In this document: one piece after another, positions 1 through 6,057 of the stretch
Numbering within the stretch: position 1 is the first letter of the stretch
Layout: every line of letters starts with the position of its first letter
Source: Gp6-AA40 sp035647075
GTDB taxonomy: Bacteria > Acidobacteriota > Vicinamibacteria > Vicinamibacterales > UBA2999
Direction: 5' to 3'
DNA: 10,588 nt
Assembly (NCBI GenBank): GCA_035647075.1
Contig: DASROF010000014.1
Location: forward strand, 1 to 10,588
Notes under the pieces: generated by a model
Told to the model about the DNA's origin: nothing
Seen by the model: the letters and a program-made list of their open reading frames with translations, nothing else
The model's database searches: none
Made by a program: the position numbers and the translations under genes

Positions 1-903
1 CTGCTCGGAGGTCAGCACCGGGTGGCAATGGAATACTCGCCGGATTGCGCGATTCCCTACGTCTCCCGCGTGGACGCCGGCACGGTTGAGGCCGTCAGAC
101 GGCGGGGGGTCGAAATCGTTTCCTCCGGAGATCTCGTCCAACAATTCGAAGCAACCTGGACGGCGGCGCAGCTGGCCCTCCACCGGGATGCGTCGGCTGC
201 CCTGTATCGAATTAAGGACAAGGCCTTTACAGCGGCCTCTGATGCCCTGACAGCCGGACGCCGACAGACGGAATACGATCTGCAACAGCTGATGGTCCAG
301 TGGTTTGAGGACGAGGGGTTGGTCAGCGACGCGCCGCCGGTCGTGGCCATCGGGGCGAACGCGGGAAATCCCCACTATCTCCCAACCGCTGAGCAGCACC
401 GGCCGATCGTGGCGGACGAGGTGCTGCTGCTGGACCTGTGGGGCAAAAAGACACAGCCGCGTGCCGTCTTTGCTGATATCACCTGGGTGGGGGCGACGTC
501 GAAGCAGGCTCCGTCCGAGGCGGCAGCGGCATTCGCAGCCATCGTGGGGGCGCGCGATAGGGCGGTGCAAGTTGTTCAGGAGCGCGCCGCCAGCGGACAG
601 GATTTACGCGGCTGGGAAGTGGACCGGGCCGCGAGGCAAGTACTCGAGGATCGTGGCTACGGGAAATACGTGTTGCATCGTACCGGCCATAGCCTCGGCG
701 AAAACGTCCATGGTAATGGGACGCATCTCGACGACTACGAGACGCACGACGAGCGGCGGATCGTCCCGAAGACAGGCTTTACGATCGAACCAGGGCTCTA
801 TTTCCACGACTTCGGCGTGCGCACGGAAATCAACGTGTATCGCGGCGAGCGGGACGCGGTGGTGACTGGCGAGCGTCAAACAGACATCGTGACGTTACGT
901 TAG
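1..903 (+). CDS. M24 family metallopeptidase (Xaa-Pro aminopeptidase/prolidase-like), 5' truncated
   Basis: This is a pita-bread-fold metallopeptidase that probably removes N-terminal residues before proline or splits Xaa-Pro dipeptides. The frame is open from base 1, and the first Met (codon 10, base 28) sits inside the creatinase-type N-terminal domain (RVAMEYSP...IPYVSRVD), so the gene begins upstream of the window. All five expected metal ligands are visible, counted in codons from base 1: Asp145 (LLLDLWG), Asp159 (FADITW), His230 (TGHSLG), Glu263 (TIEPGLY) and Glu276 (RTEINV). It ends at TAG 901-903, and htrA begins 25 nt later with no clear terminator between them, so co-transcription is possible. 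No signal peptide can be judged because the N-terminus is missing. The family is certain from the ligand set. The exact substrate (aminopeptidase P, prolidase or a relative) is not settled. Confidence 0.9.
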   Translation: MLGGQHRVAMEYSPDCAIPYVSRVDAGTVEAVRRRGVEIVSSGDLVQQFEATWTAAQLALHRDASAALYRIKDKAFTAASDALTAGRRQTEYDLQQLMVQWFEDEGLVSDAPPVVAIGANAGNPHYLPTAEQHRPIVADEVLLLDLWGKKTQPRAVFADITWVGATSKQAPSEAAAAFAAIVGARDRAVQVVQERAASGQDLRGWEVDRAARQVLEDRGYGKYVLHRTGHSLGENVHGNGTHLDDYETHDERRIVPKTGFTIEPGLYFHDFGVRTEINVYRGERDAVVTGERQTDIVTLR

Positions 904-918
904 TACTCGGGGGTTTTT

Positions 919-923
919 GGAGG
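919..923 (+). promoter_or_regulatory. Ribosome binding site deciding the htrA start
   Basis: GGAGG lies 5 nt before ATG 929. This is a strong Shine-Dalgarno match at normal spacing. It favours ATG 929 over the in-frame TTG at 917, which lies partly within the site and has no such site of its own. Confidence 0.75.
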
Positions 924-928
924 CTTCG

Positions 929-2551
929 ATGTTTAATCGCAACAAATCGACATTGTTCTACATGTTTCTCGTCGTTGTGGCGAGCGTGATGGTCGGGATG
1001 GTCCTGGCGTCACGCCTGGATCTGTCGTCGCAGAGCTCGGCGCAGTCGCTCGCGCCGGCCGTGAACAGCGCGCCGATCACCGGCCCGGTGACGGCGACCA
1101 CCTTCCGCGAAGTGGCGAACATGGTGTCGCCTGCGGTCGTGAACATCCGCGCCGACTCGATGCAGCCGACGCAGGATCTCAGCGACCTCTTCGGCGGCGA
1201 TGATCAGGGTGATCTGTTCAATCGGCTGTTCCCCCAGGGCCGCCCGCCGCGCGGGCAAAGCCAGGGCGACGAGGACACGCCGCGCCGCCGTCAGGCGCCG
1301 CCGCGCGAAGAGCTGGTCCGCGCCCGCGGCACCGGCTTCATTATCGACAAGTCGGGACTCATCCTGACGAACAACCACGTCGTCGAAGGCGCGACCAAGA
1401 TCCTGGTCTCGCTGTATGGCGAAGATGACGACCAGGAGTATGCGGCGAAGGTTGTCGGCCGTGATCAGCTTACCGACAGCGCGCTGCTGCAGCTCACAGA
1501 GAAGCCCAACCACGATCTGCCAACGATCAAGTTCGGCGACTCGGCGCAGATGCAGCCGGGCGACTGGGTGATGGCGATCGGCAACCCGTTCGGCCTTGAT
1601 CACACCGTGAGCGTGGGCGTCATCAGCGGCAGCCGTTCAGGAAACGACGAAGGGGCCTTGCGCGTTGCCGCACTGAGAACCGCCGACGTGCTGCAGACGG
1701 ATGCCGCGATTAATCCCGGCAACTCCGGCGGGCCGCTTATCAACCTGCGTGGCGAAGTGATCGGCATCAACACCGCCATTGCGACGACTGGCCAGTCGCA
1801 GGGCAACATGGGCGTCGGCTTCGCGATTCCAAGCAATTCGATCCGCGAAATCCTGCCGCAGCTCCGCGCCGGCAAAGTGACGCGCAGCCGCGTCGGTGTC
1901 CAGGTCGGACCGGTCCGTCGGCAGGCCGTCGACGAGCTGGGATTGAAGGAGAAGGCCGGTGCGCTCGTGAGCACCGTTGAAGAAGGCGGGCCCGCTGAAA
2001 AGGCCGGCGTTGAAATCGGCGACGTCATCCTCTCCTGGAATGGCCAGCCCGTGAAGGGCAGCGACGATCTGGTGCGGATGGTGGTCAGGACCAAGCCGGG
2101 CACCACAGTCCCGGTGCGGGTCGTCCGCGATAAGAAAGAGCGATCGCTGAACGTCACGGTCGAAGAGCTGGATCTCGATGCCGAGGCAGGCGGGAAGGGT
2201 CGTGAGCGCAGCAGCGATCGGACCAGTCTCGAGCCCGAGCAGAACAAGGGCTTCGGCATGACGCTGGAGAACGTGCCGGCAGAGCTGACGCGACGGATGC
2301 GTCTGCCGGATGGGACGCGTGGTGCGGTGATTACCGATGTCGATCAGGGAAGCCCGGCCGCGGACTTCGGCCTTCGCCCTGGCGACATCATCTTCCGTGT
2401 TGGCAGCGCGGCGGTCGCGACCGCCGTGGAGGCCCAGCGCGAGCTCAATCGCGTCCCGGCGGGCGGCACAGCGTTGCTGCGAGTCATCAGGCGCGATCAG
2501 AATACGACCAAGGGTTACCGCGAGATCTTCCTCACGGTGACCAAGGGCTAA
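929..2551 (+). CDS. htrA: Do/HtrA family serine endoprotease (DegP/DegQ/MucD-like)
   Basis: This is an envelope quality-control protease that degrades or holds misfolded exported proteins. From ATG 929 it has 540 residues. A hydrophobic stretch at about 10-27 follows a short basic N-terminus (RNK) and acts as a signal anchor or signal peptide; no lipobox cysteine is seen. The trypsin-like domain has the full triad: His150 (LTNNHVV), Asp183 (LTDSALL) and Ser266 (NPGNSGGPL). Two PDZ domains follow, roughly 320-412 and 441-538. Between the N-terminal strand and the catalytic core, residues about 81-130 form a low-complexity stretch, acidic first and then Pro/Arg/Gln-rich, in the place of the regulatory LA loop. 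This, with the linker between the PDZ domains, makes it longer than E. coli DegP (474 residues). It follows the M24 peptidase gene by 25 nt and ends just before a strong terminator, so the two may form a proteolysis operon. Confidence 0.95.
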   Translation: MFNRNKSTLFYMFLVVVASVMVGMVLASRLDLSSQSSAQSLAPAVNSAPITGPVTATTFREVANMVSPAVVNIRADSMQPTQDLSDLFGGDDQGDLFNRLFPQGRPPRGQSQGDEDTPRRRQAPPREELVRARGTGFIIDKSGLILTNNHVVEGATKILVSLYGEDDDQEYAAKVVGRDQLTDSALLQLTEKPNHDLPTIKFGDSAQMQPGDWVMAIGNPFGLDHTVSVGVISGSRSGNDEGALRVAALRTADVLQTDAAINPGNSGGPLINLRGEVIGINTAIATTGQSQGNMGVGFAIPSNSIREILPQLRAGKVTRSRVGVQVGPVRRQAVDELGLKEKAGALVSTVEEGGPAEKAGVEIGDVILSWNGQPVKGSDDLVRMVVRTKPGTTVPVRVVRDKKERSLNVTVEELDLDAEAGGKGRERSSDRTSLEPEQNKGFGMTLENVPAELTRRMRLPDGTRGAVITDVDQGSPAADFGLRPGDIIFRVGSAAVATAVEAQRELNRVPAGGTALLRVIRRDQNTTKGYREIFLTVTKG

Positions 2552-2557
2552 AGAGCA

Positions 2558-2624
2558 GGCCTCAGCGGCAGATCAGGGTCCGGTATTCTTACTGGGCCCT
2601 GATTCACCCTGAGGCCATTTTTTT
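2558..2624 (+). terminator. Intrinsic terminator after htrA, overlapping the CYTH gene start
   Basis: A long hairpin begins 6 nt after the htrA stop. The outer arms GGCCTCAG (2558-2565) and CTGAGGCC (2609-2616) pair perfectly over 8 bp. The inner arms ATCAGGG (2572-2578) and CCCTGAT (2597-2603) pair over 7 bp and continue toward a 6-nt loop at 2585-2590 through further pairs, including G-U wobbles. The 3' arm is followed by A and then seven Ts (2618-2624). This is a textbook rho-independent terminator for htrA. Oddly, the U-tract contains the first two bases of the TTG start codon of the next gene, and the 3' stem contains its only Shine-Dalgarno-like GAGG (2611-2614). Confidence 0.85.
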
Positions 2625-3195
2625 GCTCGAACGCGAAGTCAAGCTGCTCTTCCCCACCGCTGCCGTTGCGCGCGACGCCGTCCTCGCGGCCGGCGCCGTC
2701 GCGGCGCACGCTCGTCGCCTCCAGGACGATGCGTTGTACGACCTTCCTGACGAAACGCTGAGAATCAAAGGGTGCGTGGTCCGCGTCCGCGTCGAACGAT
2801 GGCCCGATGCGCCGGAGACGACGACCCTGACCGTCAAGGGGCCGGTTCACGCGGGACCGATGAAGCTCCGCGACGAGCACGAGACGCGTGTCGAGAAGGC
2901 GGACGCGCTGTTGAAAGCGTTCGACGTCCTGGGAATGCGCGCATGGTTCCGGTATCAGAAGTACCGCGAGGAGTTTTCTACGCGCGGCGTGATTATCGCT
3001 ATCGACGAGACTCCCGTCGGCACATACGTCGAGCTCGAGGGCGATGAAGATGCGATTCACGCGATGACGGCCGCGCTCGGCCGGTCGCCAGCCGATTTCA
3101 TCATCGACTCGTACTATCGGCTCTTCATGAAGCGCCGCGACGAATTCGGCCTCGCGGGCCCGTACATGCTCTTTCCGCCGACGGCTCCTGAATGA
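2623..3195 (+). CDS. CYTH domain protein (class IV adenylate cyclase / triphosphatase superfamily)
   Basis: CYTH proteins bind triphosphate groups in a beta-barrel tunnel. Members include class IV adenylate cyclases, inorganic triphosphatases and thiamine triphosphatases. The 190-residue product opens with the hallmark ExExK motif (Glu3, Glu5, Lys7 in LEREVKLLF). Later charged residues fit the tunnel: the basic strand VVRVRVE (52-58), Lys72 (TVKGP), KLRDEHE (81-87), Arg110/Lys113/Arg115, Asp128 and Glu137/Glu139 (YVELEG). Because the ExExK motif begins at residue 3, the start must be TTG 2623 or further upstream in the same open frame (ATT 2617 or CTG 2599 are possible). GAGG at 2611-2614 is 8 nt before the TTG. 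The gene overlaps the next by 4 nt (ATGA), so the two are translationally coupled. Fold: confident. Which reaction it catalyses: not determined from sequence. Confidence 0.85.
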   Translation: MLEREVKLLFPTAAVARDAVLAAGAVAAHARRLQDDALYDLPDETLRIKGCVVRVRVERWPDAPETTTLTVKGPVHAGPMKLRDEHETRVEKADALLKAFDVLGMRAWFRYQKYREEFSTRGVIIAIDETPVGTYVELEGDEDAIHAMTAALGRSPADFIIDSYYRLFMKRRDEFGLAGPYMLFPPTAPE

Positions 3196-4148
3196 TTCCC
3201 GCACTCGTCCTGACCGCGGGACTTGGAACGCGGCTCCGCCCACTGTCCTACGTGCGCGCCAAGGGTGCGCTACCGCTGGCCGGCGAACCGCTCGCGCGAC
3301 GGATCCTGCGCTGGCTGCATGAAGCAGGCGTTCGCGACGCCGTGCTCAACCTGCATCACCTGCCGCATACGCTGACGCGCGCGATCGGTGACGGCAGCGA
3401 TATCGACATGCGCATCCGGTATTCCTGGGAGGCGCCGGTGCTCGGATCCGCAGGTGGCCCGCGCCGGGCACTGCCGCTGCTGCAGCCGGGTGGCAACGCA
3501 ACGGACGGATCGTTTCTGATCGTCAACGGCGACACGTTGACGGACGTCGATATCCCGGCGCTTGTGGCCGATCATCGTTCGTCGGGCGCACTGGTCACCA
3601 TGGCGGTCATTCCGAACACGGAGCCGGGGAAGTACGGCGGCGTCACGGCGGATGCAGAAGGGCGATTCACGGGATTCGTGCCTCGCGGATCGACGGAGCC
3701 ATCGTTTCACTTCATCGGAGTTCAGGCAGCGGAGCGGCGCGCGTTCGAATCAGTGCCGGCAAATACGCCATATGAAGTGAGGACGCTCTATACAGCGCTC
3801 GCTGCGGCAGAGCTTGGAAGCATTCGCGTACTTCAGACGAGCGCCGGATTTCTCGACATCGGCACGCCTGCCGATTATCTGAACACTGCCCTGCTGATTG
3901 CCGCGCGTGATGGCGTCTCAACCGTCGGTGCGCGCACGCGAGTGGACTTTGGTGCCAGAATCGAACAGTCGGTCTTGTGGGACGATGTCATGGTGCACAA
4001 GGGCGCGATGCTGAAAGAGTGCGTCGTCGCGGACGGCGCAGTGGTGCCGGCTGATACGTCGTGGCACGGTGTCACGCTGCGGGTGCCGACAGGCGAGCTC
4101 GCCGACGGTGAACGCGTGATCGATGGACTCGCGGTATGTCCGTTGTGA
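3192..4148 (+). CDS. Sugar-1-phosphate nucleotidyltransferase (COG1208, MurU/ManC-like) with C-terminal beta-helix extension
   Basis: Joins a sugar-1-phosphate to an NTP to give NDP-sugar and pyrophosphate. The 318-residue protein has the nucleotide-binding signature near the N-terminus (TAGLGTRLRPLS, residues 8-19, with Lys24 downstream), the LGSAGGP turn (84-90), the metal-binding NGD (112-114) and the GFLDIGTPADYL motif (219-230) typical of the family. Residues about 242-290 read like hexapeptide-repeat turns of a left-handed beta-helix (VGARTRVDFGARIEQSVLWD and onward). Short MurU enzymes, as I recall, are about 220 residues and lack this part, so the extension points to an oligomerising or regulatory domain or to another sugar. 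The start ATG overlaps the CYTH stop as ATGA. The 3' end overlaps the kinase gene. The kinase partner makes MurNAc/GlcNAc-1-phosphate the leading substrate by inference; mannose- or another hexose-1-phosphate is the alternative. Confidence 0.88.
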   Translation: MIPALVLTAGLGTRLRPLSYVRAKGALPLAGEPLARRILRWLHEAGVRDAVLNLHHLPHTLTRAIGDGSDIDMRIRYSWEAPVLGSAGGPRRALPLLQPGGNATDGSFLIVNGDTLTDVDIPALVADHRSSGALVTMAVIPNTEPGKYGGVTADAEGRFTGFVPRGSTEPSFHFIGVQAAERRAFESVPANTPYEVRTLYTALAAAELGSIRVLQTSAGFLDIGTPADYLNTALLIAARDGVSTVGARTRVDFGARIEQSVLWDDVMVHKGAMLKECVVADGAVVPADTSWHGVTLRVPTGELADGERVIDGLAVCPL

Positions 4149-5185
4149 GCGAACGACGTACTGAGGATGGCGCCGATATCCGCGTCCGCATCGATCGATT
4201 CCTGATCGAGCGCGGTCTGACGGACGCGCGCGTGGTGCCGTTGACCGGCGACGCGTCTGACCGCCGCTATTTCCGCGTCATGCTCGCGGACGACGGGACG
4301 CAGGTGCTGGCCGTCCATCCTGGCGCCATTCAGTTTTCCCAGATGCCCTTCGTGAGGGTGGGGGAGCTCCTCAGCCTGCTGTCCTTGCCGGTTCCCGCCA
4401 TCCTGTCGTACTCAGACGAACTGGGCATCATCAGTCTCGAGGATCTTGGCGACGTCACGCTGCAGGCGCACCTCGGAGCGGCCACGTCGTCAGAGCACAA
4501 GGCGCTCTATCGCCAGGCGGTTTCGCTGATTGAAGCGCTGCAGCGGCGCGGCGCGGCGATGGAATCATCGCAGTACCCACCGTACGGAATTGCGTTCGAC
4601 GTGCCGAAACTGACGTGGGAGCTGGATTTCTTTGCGAAGCACTTCCTCGAAGGGTATCGCGGTATCGCTCTCGACACGCCGGACCGCCAGGCGCTGGCCG
4701 AAGAGTTCTCCGCGATCGTCGAGGAGCTTGCCGCGGAGCCGCGCGTGCTGTGCCACCGCGATTACCACAGCCGCAATCTGATGCTGCACCAGGGCCGCCT
4801 CTACATCATCGACTTTCAGGACGCGCGGATGGGGCCCGACACGTACGATCTCGTGTCTCTGCTGCGCGATTCCTATGTCGATCTGCCGGAGGCGGAGGTT
4901 GACGACCTGATCGCGTTCTTTCGAGCGCTGCGGTGCGGTCCTGGCGAGCAGGCCAGGGCCGAGGACCTCCAGGAATTCCGCAGACGTTTCGACCTGATGG
5001 CGGTGCAACGCAACCTCAAGGCACTCGGAACGTTCGGCTTTCAGACGATTTCGCGCGGCAACCCGGTGTACATCCAGTACATTCCGCGAACCCTGAATCA
5101 CCTGCGCGCAAACCTCGAGCACTACCCGCGCTTCGGACGTCTGCGCGAACTGCTCGCTGCGCACCTCGAAGAATTGCGACAATAA
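4136..5185 (+). CDS. AmgK-like sugar kinase (COG3178 aminoglycoside-phosphotransferase fold)
   Basis: Likely phosphorylates the anomeric hydroxyl of a free amino sugar, as AmgK does with MurNAc and GlcNAc in the pathway that bypasses de novo UDP-MurNAc synthesis. The 349-residue protein has the family signature GDASDRRYFR (38-47) in the nucleotide-binding loop, LEDLGD (101-106), the catalytic loop HRDYHSRN (207-214; Asp209 and Asn214) and the metal-binding DFQD (226-229) followed by ARMGPDTYDLVSLLRDSY, all close to known AmgK sequences as I remember them. It begins inside the preceding nucleotidyltransferase gene: ATG 4136 gives a 13-nt overlap, while GTG 4145 (codon 4) gives a GTGA 4-nt overlap and is also a fair start. 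The adjoining nucleotidyltransferase supports a two-step salvage route to UDP-sugar. Kinase family: sure. The sugar is inferred. A true aminoglycoside-resistance role is unlikely. Confidence 0.88.
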   Translation: MSVVSERRTEDGADIRVRIDRFLIERGLTDARVVPLTGDASDRRYFRVMLADDGTQVLAVHPGAIQFSQMPFVRVGELLSLLSLPVPAILSYSDELGIISLEDLGDVTLQAHLGAATSSEHKALYRQAVSLIEALQRRGAAMESSQYPPYGIAFDVPKLTWELDFFAKHFLEGYRGIALDTPDRQALAEEFSAIVEELAAEPRVLCHRDYHSRNLMLHQGRLYIIDFQDARMGPDTYDLVSLLRDSYVDLPEAEVDDLIAFFRALRCGPGEQARAEDLQEFRRRFDLMAVQRNLKALGTFGFQTISRGNPVYIQYIPRTLNHLRANLEHYPRFGRLRELLAAHLEELRQ

Positions 5186-5190
5186 GAGAC

Positions 5191-6036
5191 GTGGCCGACT
5201 TCGGCGTTTCCACGCACCTGTTCCACGAACACCGGCTCACTCGCGATCACCTGGTCCACATCGCCGCGCACGGATTCGAGGCGGTCGAGCTGTTCGCAAC
5301 ACGCGCGCACTTCGACTATCACGACGACCACGCTCGAGCGCAGCTTGCCGAGTGGCTGTCTGATACGCGCCTGCAGTTGCATTCCGTTCACGCACCTGCG
5401 TTCGAGGCGCTTCGACACGGCCGCTGGGTAGGCGCCCTGTCGAACGCCTCGTCAAACGAATCGCGGCGTAGAGCGGCAATTGCGGAGGCTGAGGCCGCGC
5501 TCGCGCTTGTCGCGCATGTACCGTTTCAGTACCTGGTGACACACATCGGGGTGCCGATGACCGAGGCAGGCAGCGGAGCTGACAATCAGCGACATGCCGC
5601 TCGGCGAAGCGTCGAAGACCTGGCCGCGCTCGCGGCAAAAGTGAACGTTCGGGTTGCGGTGGAAGTCATTCCGAATTCGCTGTCGAGCGCGTCGGATCTG
5701 CTGGACCTGATCGAGGAGGATCTCGACGGCCTGGACGTCGGCGTCTGCCTCGATTACGGCCATGCGCACCTGATGGGCGACGTTGGCGAGTCCATCGAAA
5801 CGCTCTCGGGTCATCTGCTCACGACGCACGTACACGACAACGACGGCAAGCGCGACGACCATCTCGTGCCGTTTGCTGGAAGCATCGACTGGGACGCGGC
5901 GATGATGTCGACGCAGAAGATCGGCTACGACGGGATCTTCATGCTCGAAGTCGGCGACACGGGAGACCCGGTGGATGTCCTGCGGCGCTCCGTGAAGGCC
6001 CGCGAGCGTCTCGAAAAGACCTTCGTGACCTTCTAG
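5191..6036 (+). CDS. TIM-barrel sugar phosphate isomerase/epimerase-like protein (AP endonuclease 2 fold)
   Basis: Belongs to the xylose-isomerase-like TIM-barrel group (COG1082), whose members isomerise or epimerise sugars with a divalent metal; some are AP endonucleases. From GTG 5191 it is 281 residues. Likely metal and catalytic residues are spread along the barrel as expected: His67 (SVHAP), His118 (VTHIG), Glu158 (AVEVIPN), Asp188 and His191 (CLDYGHAH), His213/His215 (THVHDND), His224 (DDHLVPF) and Glu253 (MLEVG). The reading frame is open further upstream to 4933, but that part lies within the kinase gene. GTG 5191, 5 nt after the kinase stop, fits the family N-terminus (DFGVSTHLF). 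The Shine-Dalgarno is weak, so coupling to the kinase gene is likely. It ends 15 bp from the end of the convergent asnS. Exact substrate unknown; its position suggests a sugar linked to the kinase/nucleotidyltransferase pair. Confidence 0.83.
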   Translation: MADFGVSTHLFHEHRLTRDHLVHIAAHGFEAVELFATRAHFDYHDDHARAQLAEWLSDTRLQLHSVHAPAFEALRHGRWVGALSNASSNESRRRAAIAEAEAALALVAHVPFQYLVTHIGVPMTEAGSGADNQRHAARRSVEDLAALAAKVNVRVAVEVIPNSLSSASDLLDLIEEDLDGLDVGVCLDYGHAHLMGDVGESIETLSGHLLTTHVHDNDGKRDDHLVPFAGSIDWDAAMMSTQKIGYDGIFMLEVGDTGDPVDVLRRSVKARERLEKTFVTF

Positions 6037-6057
6037 CCGTTCGGTAGCGATCTAGAA
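6031..6057. other. Mirror-image convergent gene ends (inverted TTCTAG)
   Basis: The isomerase-like gene ends in TTC TAG (6031-6036), and asnS on the other strand also ends in TTC TAG, read here as CTAGAA at 6052-6057. The two form a 6-bp inverted repeat around 15 bp. No U-tract follows on either side, so I do not call a terminator. The symmetry follows from both proteins ending in Phe plus TAG. Confidence 0.5.

Noticed and set aside
917..928. TTG 917 as the htrA start
   Set aside because: ATG 929 has a GGAGG at ideal spacing. The TTG overlaps that same site and would add only four residues.
1010..2259. Two long antisense open frames across htrA
   Set aside because: They are composition-driven shadows of the protease gene, with Arg/Ser-rich or His-rich translation and no domain motifs.
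4933..5190. Upstream extension of the isomerase-like frame into the kinase gene, starting at ATG 4933
   Set aside because: The translated stretch has no family resemblance and would overlap the kinase gene by about 250 nt. The TIM-barrel N-terminus begins at GTG 5191.
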